Assembly (NCBI RefSeq): GCF_022549775.1
Contig: NZ_JAKZGP010000011.1
Coordinates: forward strand, 30,480 to 94,479
Length of the DNA: 64,000 nt
Direction of reading: 5' to 3'
DNA from: Belliella filtrata
GTDB taxonomy: Bacteria > Bacteroidota > Bacteroidia > Cytophagales > Cyclobacteriaceae
Below, one piece after another: positions 45,737 through 55,382 of this stretch. Position 1 is the first letter of the stretch. Each line of letters starts with the position of its first letter. The translations under genes were made by a program, and so were the position numbers. Below the pieces are notes generated by a model. The model made no database searches and was not told the DNA's origin. It saw only the letters and a list, made by a program, of their open reading frames with translations.

Positions 45737-47092
45737 TCAAGAAAAGGGATGCTTCCACGGAGACCTGTATGGCCTTTTGAGTAAATCAGTCGCTTCTTTA
45801 TCATTTGGAATTGTTTTGGAATTTGGGTCATAAGATAGGGGTCTTCCTAACTCCATACTGATATTAGCTAATATGCAACTTGCAGTAGAGATGTGACTTT
45901 CTTCGACATTTGCTACTGGTGATTTACCGCTTTCTATAGCTTTCAGAAGATCTTTCATATGTCTCCTTGTGGCAGGTACTGCATGTAGCTCTATTTTTTC
46001 TTCTTTCGTATCTTCAGGGAATTCTTCTTTTTCATATTTAGCCTCCCAATGAACAGGTTCTGATTTGTCATTTGGGAAAAAATCTGCCTTTTGAGGACTT
46101 CCTGCCAAGTAACCGTTTTCACCAAATATTTTGAAAGCCCAGGGGTATTCAGGGTCCACAGGATTTCCCCATGTTCTATGTTGCCATACTACATTGAATT
46201 CAGGGAACTCAAAAATGGCTGTTTGTGTATCGGCTATATTTGATTTGCCTTCTTTTTGAACCAATATACCTCCAGTGGCAGCTATTTTTAAAGGCCAACC
46301 TAAGCCTAGCATCCACCTGACACAATCTAACATGTGCACACACATATCTCCAGTGATTCCATTGCCATATTCCATGAATGTTCTCCACCACCTCTGGTGC
46401 GGTAAGCCATCATACTCGCGAAGCGGTGCTGGACCAGTCCAAAGCTCATAGTCGAAGAAATCTGGTACAGATTCAATAGATGGATTACCATTTGCACGCA
46501 TATGGTAATAACAACAAATCTCTACATGGCCAATTTTCCCTAGTACACCTTTGTCTATGATTTGTTCCTTCGCATTAATTAAATGTGGAGTGCTTCTCCT
46601 TTGCAGACCTACTTGAACTATTTTTTGATGTTTTTTTGCAGAAGCTACTACAGCTTCTCCTTCCAGTACATCCACTGAAATGGGCTTTTGTAGGTATACA
46701 TGAGAGCCTGCTTGGATAGCTGCGATGGCTTGAAGTGCGTGCCAGTGATCTGGTGTGCCAATCACTGTAATGTCTAAATCATGAGATTCTAATAGAGACC
46801 TGTAATCTTTGTAAAGTTTAGGTTTACTTTTGGATGACCGTTTTGCTAGAAGGTTTTTTGTTTCCTCCAAATGGTTTTCATCAACGTCGCAAAGTGCAAC
46901 GACTTCCACATTAGCGACTTGTAAAAGTCTCCATAAGTCCATTTTTCCATACCATCCACAACCTATTAAAGCTACTTTTAAGGTGTCTGGATTTGCAATA
47001 GATTTAAACGAACCCAAGCTTAAACTTGCTAATGCTAACGCAGCTGATGATTTCTTTAAAAAGTTTCTTCTGGATTGTTTTGGGTGTGACAT
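45737..47092 (-). CDS. Gfo/Idh/MocA family oxidoreductase with Tat signal
   Basis: NAD(P)-dependent sugar or polyol oxidoreductase exported by the Tat system. The N terminus has the twin-arginine motif SRRNFLKK (Arg8, Arg9) followed by a hydrophobic stretch ALALASLSLG. The mature protein starts the Rossmann fold with VALIGCGWYGKMD; later come VTVIGTPDHWHALQAIAAIQAG and VYLQKPIS, which holds the conserved EKP-type lysine as QKP. The C-terminal half has GDMCVHMLDCVRWMLGLGWP, the second-domain histidine region. The 451 residues suit the exported Bacteroidota group. The substrate is unknown. It could share a transcript with the Ldh-family gene upstream of it on the same strand. Confidence 0.9.
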   Translation of the reverse strand: MSHPKQSRRNFLKKSSAALALASLSLGSFKSIANPDTLKVALIGCGWYGKMDLWRLLQVANVEVVALCDVDENHLEETKNLLAKRSSKSKPKLYKDYRSLLESHDLDITVIGTPDHWHALQAIAAIQAGSHVYLQKPISVDVLEGEAVVASAKKHQKIVQVGLQRRSTPHLINAKEQIIDKGVLGKIGHVEICCYYHMRANGNPSIESVPDFFDYELWTGPAPLREYDGLPHQRWWRTFMEYGNGITGDMCVHMLDCVRWMLGLGWPLKIAATGGILVQKEGKSNIADTQTAIFEFPEFNVVWQHRTWGNPVDPEYPWAFKIFGENGYLAGSPQKADFFPNDKSEPVHWEAKYEKEEFPEDTKEEKIELHAVPATRRHMKDLLKAIESGKSPVANVEESHISTASCILANISMELGRPLSYDPNSKTIPNDKEATDLLKRPYRSPWKHPFS

Positions 47093-47161
47093 GTTTATCT
47101 TTTGTGTGGTTTGAGATTCTCAAGTTAACAAAAGATAAACACTAAATAGTAAAGAGTAAGG

Positions 47162-48241
47162 TCAATTGTCGAGTTTTATTCCAAATTTTTCGCCTAATTC
47201 CATTAAATCATCTTCCACAGCTTTGATCAATGGAATGCCTGATACCTTTCTTTCAGCCTCAAGTTCTCTTTCTGGATCACCTGGGATCAATACTTTATCA
47301 AAGCCAGGAGCTGGTTCTGCTTTTCTAAACCTGGTAATCCAGTTGTCCATATGAGCCTTAAACTCTTCAGCTGGCCTAAAGGCATCTACTCGCATGGCTC
47401 CAAAAAAGTGACCTAAACCTTCCCCAACTGGGTTGGGATCTGGTTCCAAGAATGCAACAAATGGTGGAGCCCATGGGCCATAATTTGCGCCTGATAGGAC
47501 GGCTGATAATATATCTACAATCGAACCTAGTATGTAGCCTTTGTGAGAACCGTGTTCTCTGTCACCACCAAGAGGAAGTAAAGATCCTCCTTTTTTTACA
47601 CCATTGGCATCAGTAGTGGGGGTTCCGGTGGCATCTTGGACCCAGCCAAGTGGAGCATCGAGGTCTTTTCGCTGAAGAATTTCGAGTTTACCATTTGCAG
47701 CTGTTGTCGTTGCCATATCAGCTACAAACGGTGGTTGCTCACTTGCTGGAATTGCTACAGAAATGGGGTTCGTTCCTAGCATTCTTTCCTTAGAAAATGT
47801 GGGGCTCACTAAAGGGCTAGCATTGGTTAATGATATCCCTATCATATCTTGATCCAAAGCCATCATGGCATGATACCCTGCAATGCCGTAATGATTTGAA
47901 TTCTTTACACTTACCCAGCCTGTACCTACATTTTTTGCTTTTTCTATAGCTACTTGCATGGCATATGGAGCCACCACTAGCCCTAAGCCACTGTCACCAT
48001 CTACTACAGCTGTACTTGGCGTTTCATAAGTAACTTTTAAATTTGGTTTAGGGTTGATTCGACCTTTTTCCCAAAGTCTAATATATCCAGATAGCCTAGC
48101 TACTCCATGGGAATCCACACCTCTTAAATCAGCCGATAACAAAACCTTTGAAGCTGTTTCAGCATCAGTCTCTGGGCATCCTATTTTTAAAAGTAAATCT
48201 TTCGTGAATTTATAAAGTGCTTCGTAGCTATAGTTATTCAT
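47162..48241 (-). CDS. Ldh-family (malate/L-lactate/ureidoglycolate type) oxidoreductase
   Basis: NAD(P)-dependent 2-hydroxyacid dehydrogenase of the type II malate/lactate dehydrogenase family (YbiC/AllD/ComC-like), 359 residues. Signature segments are SADLRGVDSHGVARLSGYI near the N terminus, GWVSVKNSNHYGIAGYHAMMAL with the catalytic His, MLGTNPISVAIP, FVADMATTTAANGKLE, and HKGYILGSIVDILSAVLSGA. Family members act on malate, lactate, ureidoglycolate or sulfolactate; nothing here decides which. It lies 21 bases downstream of the Ppx/GppA gene and upstream of the Gfo/Idh/MocA gene, all on the minus strand. Confidence 0.9.
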   Translation of the reverse strand: MNNYSYEALYKFTKDLLLKIGCPETDAETASKVLLSADLRGVDSHGVARLSGYIRLWEKGRINPKPNLKVTYETPSTAVVDGDSGLGLVVAPYAMQVAIEKAKNVGTGWVSVKNSNHYGIAGYHAMMALDQDMIGISLTNASPLVSPTFSKERMLGTNPISVAIPASEQPPFVADMATTTAANGKLEILQRKDLDAPLGWVQDATGTPTTDANGVKKGGSLLPLGGDREHGSHKGYILGSIVDILSAVLSGANYGPWAPPFVAFLEPDPNPVGEGLGHFFGAMRVDAFRPAEEFKAHMDNWITRFRKAEPAPGFDKVLIPGDPERELEAERKVSGIPLIKAVEDDLMELGEKFGIKLDN

Positions 48242-48262
48242 TTTTCTTCTAATATGATTGGG

Positions 48263-49219
48263 TTAATTTGTAACAGCGCCTGCAAGAGAATCAACTTTTA
48301 CCAACCTGGAAATAGCACCTTCCTTGAGCGCAAAACTTGAACAAATCAAGTGGTCTCCTGAAATATATTGTAAGATAAATGTTATAAGACAGGTTGCCAC
48401 TACTATCATATCCACTCGCATTGGAATCATACCGGGGATTTGAAGCCTTTCAGATTTTTCAAGTGAAATAAGTTGGTGAGCGAGTGCTTCAAAGCCAGTT
48501 CTTGGTAAAAAGAAAGCTAGCTCTGGGACTCTCTTCTTGGCATGTGTACTTTCATAATACATGTCACTTAAGGTGTCAAAAGTTCCAGAAGCTCCAACTA
48601 TTTTGGTTGGTTGATAAAGCTCGATCGCATTGATCAGGGGTTTGAGTTTTTCATCTAAAAAGCTGTTTAGTTTCACTACTTCTGAATCCAAAATAGGATC
48701 ATGATAATGAAAAAGATCTAAAAGTCTTTGCCCTCCTATTTCAAAACTTTGTTTCCAGAATGCTTCCTTATTGTTTCCAATGATAAATTCCACGGATCCT
48801 CCCCCAATATCCATCATCAAATGAGTAGATTCGTCAAGTGCTCCACTGAATCTTATACCTTCATAGATCAGTTGAGCTTCTTCATCACCATCAATCACAT
48901 GTACATCTATTCCAAACTTTGATTTGATTTCAGAGACAAAAACTAGTCCATTGTCAGCATTCCTTACTGCACTGGTTGCAAAAGCAAAGACTTCTGTAAT
49001 TCCTTCACCATCAATCAAGTTTTTGAAATGCCCCAAAGTATGAAAAGCTCTTTTGCTTGCATCATTCGTAATAGTGTTTTTACTAATACCACCTTGCCCG
49101 ATTTTTACAGGTATTTTTTCCTTGTATATAGTCGTAAAATTTTCTGCATTCAACTCAACCAATAACAAATGAAATGTATTGGTACCCATGTCAATGATAG
49201 CAGCTTTCCTGTTAGTCAT
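48263..49219 (-). CDS. Ppx/GppA phosphatase family protein (exopolyphosphatase-like)
   Basis: ASKHA-fold phosphatase of 318 residues. The first phosphate loop is AAIIDMGTNTFHLLLVE, the second is HLMMDIGGGSVEFIIGN, and the hinge region is IVGASGTFDTLSDMYY. It covers only the N-terminal two domains, like the short exopolyphosphatase form, without the HD-type C-terminal domain of E. coli Ppx/GppA. It may degrade polyphosphate or pppGpp; which is not decidable here. It is divergent from the acyl-CoA carboxylase gene (184 bases). Confidence 0.92.
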   Translation of the reverse strand: MTNRKAAIIDMGTNTFHLLLVELNAENFTTIYKEKIPVKIGQGGISKNTITNDASKRAFHTLGHFKNLIDGEGITEVFAFATSAVRNADNGLVFVSEIKSKFGIDVHVIDGDEEAQLIYEGIRFSGALDESTHLMMDIGGGSVEFIIGNNKEAFWKQSFEIGGQRLLDLFHYHDPILDSEVVKLNSFLDEKLKPLINAIELYQPTKIVGASGTFDTLSDMYYESTHAKKRVPELAFFLPRTGFEALAHQLISLEKSERLQIPGMIPMRVDMIVVATCLITFILQYISGDHLICSSFALKEGAISRLVKVDSLAGAVTN

Positions 49220-49343
49220 AAGCGCCTCTGTTAAAGTTGTGCGAATATAGAGGATTTATTTAAATTCATGCCAGACACTTTCTACCAAGTGTATTATCAA
49301 TTCTTTAAGTCCCCTTTATCTTTCTATATATGATAAAAAACTT

Positions 49344-49372
49344 TTGCGCTTTACTTGCAGCATGTATATTTG
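49344..49372 (+). promoter_or_regulatory. Putative promoter of the acyl-CoA carboxylase gene
   Basis: TTG (49344-49346, within CTTTTGC) and a perfect TAnnTTTG element (TATATTTG, 49365-49372) with an 18-base spacer. The expected start point leaves a leader of about 25 bases before the ATG at 49404. Confidence 0.6.
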
Positions 49373-49403
49373 AAGAAGCCAAATTAACTTTAGATTAAAT
49401 AAT

Positions 49404-50987
49404 ATGGAAAATAAGACACTGGGAATCTATACCCTTCCAAGCAACAAGGAAAAAATCGAACTTTTAAAAAATAAAAATCAAGAAGCACTTGAAGGTGGAG
49501 GTAAAGAAAGGGTCTCATCGCAACATAAAAAAGGCAAGTTGACGGCTAGAGAACGGATTCACCTTCTCATGGATGAAGGGACATTTCAAGAAATTGATAA
49601 GTTCGTCATGCATAGAGCAAAAGACTTTGGGTTAGATAAAGAGCATTACTTGGGGGATGGGGTTGTAACAGGGTATGGAGAGATCAATGGACGTCTTACC
49701 TATGTTTATTCCCAAGATTTTACTGTTTTTGGAGGGTCTTTATCTGAAACTCATGCAGAGAAAATCTGCAAAATAATGGATATGGCTATGAAAAACGGTG
49801 CTCCAGTCATTGGACTGAATGATTCAGGTGGTGCCCGGATTCAGGAAGGTGTTGTTTCCTTAGGTGGCTATGCAGATATTTTTTACAGGAATACTTTAGC
49901 ATCAGGTGTGATCCCTCAATTATCTGCAATCATGGGGCCTTGTGCTGGAGGTGCTGTCTACTCTCCTGCTATCACAGATTTTATATTGATGGTAGAGAAT
50001 TCATCTTATATGTTTGTGACAGGTCCAAATGTAGTAAAGACTGTAACGCAAGAGACAGTGACAGCGGAAGAGCTTGGAGGTGCAAGCACCCATAGTACTA
50101 AGAGTGGAGTTACCCATTTTTCATGTGCTAATGAGCTAGATTGTATTAATCATCTTAAGTCATTACTTAGTTACATTCCACAAAACTGTGAGGATGAAGC
50201 TCCTGTATATCCCTATGAGCTAAAGGAAGATGAGTCAAGAAAAGTCTTGGATGAATTGATTCCTGAAAACCCCAATCAGCCTTACGATATTCGTGATGTG
50301 GTTAATGGCATTGTGGATGAAGAATCATTTTTAGAAGTTCATAAGGATTATGCTGATAATATAGTTGTTGGGTTTGCTAGACTGGCAGGTAGGAGTATAG
50401 GAATTGTCGGTAATCAGCCTCAGTCGATGGCAGGTGTGTTGGATAACAATGCATCAACCAAGGCAGCTAGATTTGTAAGGTTTTGTGATTCTTTCAATGT
50501 GCCTTTGCTTGTTTTAGTTGATGTACCTGGCTTTTTGCCAGGTACTGATCAAGAGTGGAATGGTATAATTACCAATGGGGCCAAATTGCTATACGCATTT
50601 TCGGAAGCGACTGTGCCAAGGGTGACAGTCATTACAAGAAAGGCTTATGGAGGTGCATATGATGTGATGAACTCAAAGCATATTGGTGCAGATTTGAATT
50701 TTGCATGGCCTACAGCGGAGATTGCCGTGATGGGAGCAAAAGGTGCTGCTGAAATTATTTTTAAAAGAGAAATTGCAGAATCAGAGGATCCAGAGGCTAA
50801 ATTGCAGGAGAAAATTGATGATTATACAGCCAAATTCGCAAATCCTTACAGAGCGGCTCATAGAGGTTTTGTAGATGAAGTAATCATTCCTTCAGAAACT
50901 CGAGAGAAACTTATTAGAGGATACAAAATGCTAGAGAATAAGGTAGACAAATTGCCAAGGAAAAAGCATGGGAACATTCCTTTGTAA
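49404..50987 (+). CDS. Acyl-CoA carboxylase beta subunit (propionyl-CoA carboxylase / methylmalonyl-CoA decarboxylase type)
   Basis: Carboxyltransferase subunit moving CO2 between biotin and an acyl-CoA. It is a 527-residue tandem crotonase fold. The N-terminal half has [37 protein letters not shown], and the oxyanion-hole segment [17 protein letters not shown]. The C-terminal half has [29 protein letters not shown] and [17 protein letters not shown]. Most similar by eye to PccB and to the decarboxylase alpha subunit MmdA. No biotin carboxylase, biotin carrier or sodium-pump subunit gene is adjacent, so propionyl-CoA carboxylation against decarboxylation cannot be decided. Confidence 0.93.
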   Translation: MENKTLGIYTLPSNKEKIELLKNKNQEALEGGGKERVSSQHKKGKLTARERIHLLMDEGTFQEIDKFVMHRAKDFGLDKEHYLGDGVVTGYGEINGRLTYVYSQDFTVFGGSLSETHAEKICKIMDMAMKNGAPVIGLNDSGGARIQEGVVSLGGYADIFYRNTLASGVIPQLSAIMGPCAGGAVYSPAITDFILMVENSSYMFVTGPNVVKTVTQETVTAEELGGASTHSTKSGVTHFSCANELDCINHLKSLLSYIPQNCEDEAPVYPYELKEDESRKVLDELIPENPNQPYDIRDVVNGIVDEESFLEVHKDYADNIVVGFARLAGRSIGIVGNQPQSMAGVLDNNASTKAARFVRFCDSFNVPLLVLVDVPGFLPGTDQEWNGIITNGAKLLYAFSEATVPRVTVITRKAYGGAYDVMNSKHIGADLNFAWPTAEIAVMGAKGAAEIIFKREIAESEDPEAKLQEKIDDYTAKFANPYRAAHRGFVDEVIIPSETREKLIRGYKMLENKVDKLPRKKHGNIPL

Positions 50988-51037
50988 AAAGGTGATCAAT
51001 AACAGGCAACAAAGGAAGATATTTTAAAATTGGAATC

Positions 51038-52105
51038 ATGAGTCAATCAAATAATTTTATTTACAAATACCTTAATACAGCGAGTCCGACCGGTTTTGAG
51101 GCCTCAGGTCAACAGATTTGGCTGGACTATATCAAACCATTCGTTGATACTTATTTTACTGATAATTATGGGTCAGTGGTAGGAGTTGTAAATCCAGAAG
51201 CGACTTTCAAGGTGGTTATTGAAGCGCATGCAGATGAAATCAGCTGGTTTGTTCACTACATTACACCTGAAGGATATATTTATGTTCGCCGAAATGGTGG
51301 CTCTGACCACATGATTGCTCCTTCGATGCGGGTGAATATCCATACTTCTGACAAAGTTGTTCCAGGGGTATTTGGCTGGCCAGCAATCCATGTTAGGAAA
51401 AATGGAAAAGATGATGCGCCTACTTTGGATAATATTTTCATAGACGTAGGAGCTCGAACCAAAGAAGAAGTGGATCAATTGGGCATACATGTGGGATGTG
51501 TTATTACTTTTCAAGATGAGTTAACTGAGCTGAATGGTAAATTTTACAGTGGTAGAGCTTTAGATAATAGAATTGGGGGGTATATGATAGCAGAAGTGGC
51601 AAAGAGACTTCATGAAGAAGGTAGAAAATTACCTTTTGGATTATATATCGTCAATGCAGTACAAGAGGAAATAGGGCTAAGAGGGGCTGGAATGATTGCA
51701 GCGAGGATCAAACCAAATGTTGCCATTATCACTGATGTGTGCCATGATACTACTGCGCCAATGTATAATAAAATCACTTCAGGTGAACAGGTCGCTGGCA
51801 AGGGGCCTGTGCTGACTTATGGTGCCTCTGTACACAAAAAGTTGCTAGACTTAATTATAGCGTCAGCCAAAAAAAGAAAAATTGATTTTCAAAGAGCTGC
51901 AGCATCAAGGGTGACTGGCACCGATACGGATGCGTTTGCTTATTCAAATGAAGGAGTGCCTTCTGCTCTTATTTCCCTGCCTTTGAAGTATATGCACACC
52001 ACCGTGGAAACGGCAAGTAAGGATGATATAGAGCAGGTGATACAATTGATTAAAGCATTTCTTGAAGATTTCGATCCTAATTATGATTTCAGGTATGTTG
52101 TTTAA
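51038..52105 (+). CDS. M42-family metallo-aminopeptidase
   Basis: Cytosolic dinuclear-metal aminopeptidase of the M42 (FrvX/YsdC/TET) family, 355 residues. Metal and catalytic residues are visible in EAHADEISWFVHYI (first His and the Asp), GRALDNRIGGYM (bridging Asp), VQEEIGLRGA (catalytic Glu and metal Glu), ITDVCHDTTAP (Asp), and LKYMHTTVETAS (last His). The family assembles into large shells. It begins 50 bases after the carboxylase gene and could be co-transcribed. Confidence 0.93.
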   Translation: MSQSNNFIYKYLNTASPTGFEASGQQIWLDYIKPFVDTYFTDNYGSVVGVVNPEATFKVVIEAHADEISWFVHYITPEGYIYVRRNGGSDHMIAPSMRVNIHTSDKVVPGVFGWPAIHVRKNGKDDAPTLDNIFIDVGARTKEEVDQLGIHVGCVITFQDELTELNGKFYSGRALDNRIGGYMIAEVAKRLHEEGRKLPFGLYIVNAVQEEIGLRGAGMIAARIKPNVAIITDVCHDTTAPMYNKITSGEQVAGKGPVLTYGASVHKKLLDLIIASAKKRKIDFQRAAASRVTGTDTDAFAYSNEGVPSALISLPLKYMHTTVETASKDDIEQVIQLIKAFLEDFDPNYDFRYVV

Positions 52106-52147
52106 AGAGCCTAGTTATTCGCATAAATAAAATACGAATCTACCCTC

Positions 52148-52180
52148 ATTAAGGTCTGTGGGTACATAGACCTTAATTTT
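52148..52180 (+). terminator. Probable terminator after the M42 peptidase gene
   Basis: A perfect 10-bp stem, ATTAAGGTCT (52148-52157) with AGACCTTAAT (52168-52177), a 10-base loop and a short T-run. The remaining 200 bases up to the next gene show nothing recognisable. Confidence 0.65.
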
Positions 52181-52382
52181 GTATTTGATACTATAGACTC
52201 ATAATAGTTTTTGCATAGATTTTAGACCATAAGCTTAAACTATCTGGATGCAGTAGAATTGTGATAGATGATTGTAATTCAATCATTAGGATATTAGTTA
52301 AACTTAGTGATTTCGAAATGAACCTTCAAATCCATTTCGCATTCAACAGTTCTTAATTATTACAATTTTAATTTTAAGAAAA

Positions 52383-53153
52383 ATGCCAACCTTTATCGAC
52401 CAGCTCCACAGAATAATAGATATAAAATCTAATCCCCAAAGGATTGTTTCTTTAGTTCCTTCGCAAACAGAGCTTTTGGTGGATTTGGGCTTAGGAGATA
52501 GAATTGTAGGAGTTACTAAGTTTTGTATACATCCCAAAGGTTTTAAAAAGGATAAACAGATCATAGGAGGTACTAAGAATTTTCATTTTGATAAAATAGA
52601 TGCACTGAAGCCTGATTTGATTATAGGTAACAAAGAAGAAAATTATCGAGAAGGGATAGAAGAATTGTCGGGAAAGTACCCAGTTTGGATGAGTGATATT
52701 TTTAAACTTTCAGATGCTTGCGAGATGATTAGAGGGATAGGGGAAATTACCTCGACATTGGATAAAGCAACCTTAATCGCAGATGCAATAGTTAGTCAAT
52801 TTAATGAACCTTTGCCAAAATTAGGTTCAGCAGTTTACCTGATATGGAATGATCCTATCATGTGTGCGGGTTCTAATACTTTTATAGATCAAATGCTTGA
52901 TTTTGCAGGTTTCGATAATCTTATCAATGCTGAAAGATACCCTTCAGTAAGCGTTGATAATCTTCAAACCTTAAACCCACAATACCTTTTGTTGAGTTCT
53001 GAACCATACCCTTTCAAAGAAAGGCATATTGAATATTTCAAAAAAATATTATCTAAGACTAAAATAATTTTGGTAGATGGAGAACCTTTTTCATGGTATG
53101 GGAGTAAATTACTAGGATCAATGACTTATTTTAAGTCCCTGCACAATAATTAA
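52383..53153 (+). CDS. Helical-backbone metal receptor / BtuF-like protein without signal peptide
   Basis: A 256-residue class III periplasmic-binding-type fold. It starts SNPQRIVSLVPSQTELLVDLGLGDRIVGVTKFCIHP, continues KIDALKPDLIIGNKEENYREGIEEL and RGIGEITSTLDKA, and ends with VSVDNLQTLNPQYLLLSSEPYPF, the order seen in cobalamin- or siderophore-binding BtuF/FhuD-type proteins. There is no hydrophobic signal or lipobox at the N terminus, and no transporter genes are adjacent. It is either cytosolic with another role or exported by another route. The following lipoprotein gene begins about 8 bases downstream. Confidence 0.82.
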   Translation: MPTFIDQLHRIIDIKSNPQRIVSLVPSQTELLVDLGLGDRIVGVTKFCIHPKGFKKDKQIIGGTKNFHFDKIDALKPDLIIGNKEENYREGIEELSGKYPVWMSDIFKLSDACEMIRGIGEITSTLDKATLIADAIVSQFNEPLPKLGSAVYLIWNDPIMCAGSNTFIDQMLDFAGFDNLINAERYPSVSVDNLQTLNPQYLLLSSEPYPFKERHIEYFKKILSKTKIILVDGEPFSWYGSKLLGSMTYFKSLHNN

Positions 53154-53161
53154 AGTTGCCT

Positions 53162-53809
53162 ATGAAATTGGCTAATCTTTTAAGCATGTTGACGATTTTG
53201 ACTAGTTGTTTTTTATGGGTTGCATGTAGCAAGCCAGTGCAGCAGTTTGTAAGGGATGCAAGGATTAATGAAATGAGAATGCCGCTGGATAGAAATGAAA
53301 TTATTCTAGTTACAATTCCCTCAGGTTTTTCTCAGATAGATTATAATACTTTCTTGGAAATATTACCGAGAGAACTGAGGTCAAAAGGCTTTCGAGAGGT
53401 GTGGGATACTGATTTTCATGAGCTTGAGTTAAAATCTGTGGGAATTCATGATTTTTCAACAAATAGAAACCTAGAGAAACTTTCCGATGAGCTTGGAGTT
53501 AGGTATTTGCTTGATGTGGAAGTTTTGGACAAAAGGCATTTAAGAGTAAGTAGACTTGGGGCTACAATGCGGTATAATGAAACCGTTCAGAACAGCCCAT
53601 TTGTTGGACCTATCGGGCCTTTAGATAATTTGAATTATTGGCTTATTACCAGGTATAGATTATATGATCTTAGTGAAAAGTTAATGATGGTAGATTTGAC
53701 GCTTCAAACCTCGCATTTGGAAAATAATACAGTAGGTCAAAAGTCTTTAATAAAAGACATAAATAAGGTTTTTGAATTCATATACAATGATGGGAATTTG
53801 AAAAAATGA
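53162..53809 (+). CDS. Unknown lipoprotein (215 aa)
   Basis: I do not recognise this family. The ATG at 53162 gives a lipoprotein signal (KLANLLSMLTILTSCFLWVAC) with the probable lipidated Cys22. The mature part is mixed alpha/beta with segments such as RNEIILVTIPSGFSQIDYNTF, LSDELGVRYLLDVEVLD, and YWLITRYRLYDLSEKLMMVDLTLQT; the last suggests a curli-assembly or DUF4136-like beta-sheet but without a firm match. It lies 8 bases after the BtuF-like gene, so co-expression is likely. Confidence 0.75.
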   Translation: MKLANLLSMLTILTSCFLWVACSKPVQQFVRDARINEMRMPLDRNEIILVTIPSGFSQIDYNTFLEILPRELRSKGFREVWDTDFHELELKSVGIHDFSTNRNLEKLSDELGVRYLLDVEVLDKRHLRVSRLGATMRYNETVQNSPFVGPIGPLDNLNYWLITRYRLYDLSEKLMMVDLTLQTSHLENNTVGQKSLIKDINKVFEFIYNDGNLKK

Positions 53810-54026
53810 ATGACCGATTTAGGACATAATTGAACATTGAACGTCCGAAAATGATCATTAATGAATTCAAAATGTAAGGGTATATTGTAGTAGTGATAAT
53901 TTATTACATTGATAAATAATTATTAAATGTGTGTTTTATTTGTCTTTGATAATTATCTTGCCAACACTATTTTAAACTGCATAATTTTTGAAACTTTAAT
54001 CAATTGTTAAAATTTAAATAAATAAC

Positions 54027-55358
54027 ATGATGAGGAAAACTACCCTATCTATTTTGCTGGGCTTATTAATTACATGCTCAGTTTTTGCACAAAACAAGAT
54101 AGAATTCAAGGAATTCAAACTTGACAACGGGCTGCATGTCATATTGCATCAAGATCAAACAACCCCAATAGTCGCAACTACGGTTTTATACCATGTAGGT
54201 TCAAAGAACGAAGATCCTGAAAGAACTGGCTTTGCTCACTTTTTTGAGCACTTGATGTTCGAGGGATCAGAATATATCCCAAGAGGTAAGTTTTTTGAGA
54301 TAGTCGAATCAGCAGGTGGTACTTTGAATGCTGGTACGAATCAAGATTACACTGTCTATTATGAAATCCTTCCTTCAAATAAATTAGAACTGTCGCTTTA
54401 TCTGGAGTCAGAAAGAATGCTTCATGCAAAAGTAGATCAGACTGGTGTTGATACGCAAAGAGAAGTGATCAAGCAAGAGATGAAACAGGTGATGGATGAG
54501 CAGCCTTATGGGTCTTTTCAAAGAGAGATTCCTGTAAGACTATATCCAAATCACCCATACAATTGGCCAATTATTGGCTCGGCTGAGCATTTAGACAATG
54601 CAAAACTTGAGGAGTTTATGGAGTTCTATGACATGTATTATGTTCCAAACAACGCAACATTATCAATCGCTGGAGATATAGACTATGCAGAAACTGAAGC
54701 ACTGATAAGAAAGTATTTTTCCGATATCCCCGCTGGGAAAAAGGAGTTTAAAAGACCAAATATTGAAATTGAAAAGCTCTCAACTCAGCTAGAAGACATT
54801 GTGTATGATAATATTCAGCTTCCAGCGATTTTTCAGGGCTATTTGATGCCAAAGAAGAATCACCCTGATACCTATGCATTGAGTTTGTTAAGTACTTATT
54901 TGCTTTCTGGAAAAAGTTCAATAATGTATAGAGAGTTGGTTGATCAGCAGCAGAAAGCTGTACAAGCTGTCGCTTTTCCAAATGACCTTGAAGATGGAGG
55001 AATGTTTTTGGTATTAGCAATTGCCAATATGGGTGTGGATGTAGATGAGCTGAATGCTTCAATCGATGAAGTTTTAGAATCAGTGAAATCAAACGGGATT
55101 GCAGAAAAAGATCTTCAAAAACTGATCAATATCAAAGAAACTCAGCTTGTAAATGGTTTTGGGTCAGTGGCCAGTATCGCACAGTCGCTAGCTCAAGGTC
55201 ATGTCTTTTATGGAAGTGCTGACTATGTAAATACACAACTTGACAAGTACAGGGAAGTGACAGCTGCAGACATCAAAAGGGTGGCTAACGAATACTTGAA
55301 TAAGGAGAGTCGAGTGGTGTTGAAATATTTGCCAAAACCTAGTGATGCAACTGAATAA
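54027..55358 (+). CDS. M16-family zinc protease, catalytically intact subunit, exported
   Basis: Pitrilysin/insulinase-family peptidase of 443 residues with a signal peptide (RKTTLSILLGLLITCSVFAQ). The inverted zinc motif HxxEH is intact: His71, Glu74, His75 in FAHFFEHLMFEGSEY, and the third ligand glutamate lies downstream in the VIKQEMKQVMDEQ region. A second inactive-like half-domain follows (PAIFQGYLMPKKNHPDTYALSLLSTYLLSGKSSIMYREL). This is the small two-domain M16B form that usually works as a heterodimer with a motif-less partner; the next gene is exactly such a partner 24 bases downstream. Start could also be the ATG at 54030. Confidence 0.95.
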   Translation: MMRKTTLSILLGLLITCSVFAQNKIEFKEFKLDNGLHVILHQDQTTPIVATTVLYHVGSKNEDPERTGFAHFFEHLMFEGSEYIPRGKFFEIVESAGGTLNAGTNQDYTVYYEILPSNKLELSLYLESERMLHAKVDQTGVDTQREVIKQEMKQVMDEQPYGSFQREIPVRLYPNHPYNWPIIGSAEHLDNAKLEEFMEFYDMYYVPNNATLSIAGDIDYAETEALIRKYFSDIPAGKKEFKRPNIEIEKLSTQLEDIVYDNIQLPAIFQGYLMPKKNHPDTYALSLLSTYLLSGKSSIMYRELVDQQQKAVQAVAFPNDLEDGGMFLVLAIANMGVDVDELNASIDEVLESVKSNGIAEKDLQKLINIKETQLVNGFGSVASIAQSLAQGHVFYGSADYVNTQLDKYREVTAADIKRVANEYLNKESRVVLKYLPKPSDATE

Positions 55359-55382
55359 GTTTTGAAATTAACTTGAATAGAA

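Noticed and set aside
52106..52382. Cobalamin riboswitch before the BtuF-like gene
   Set aside because: I looked for the B12-box and the multi-stem layout; only a short terminator hairpin is present in the 277 bases.
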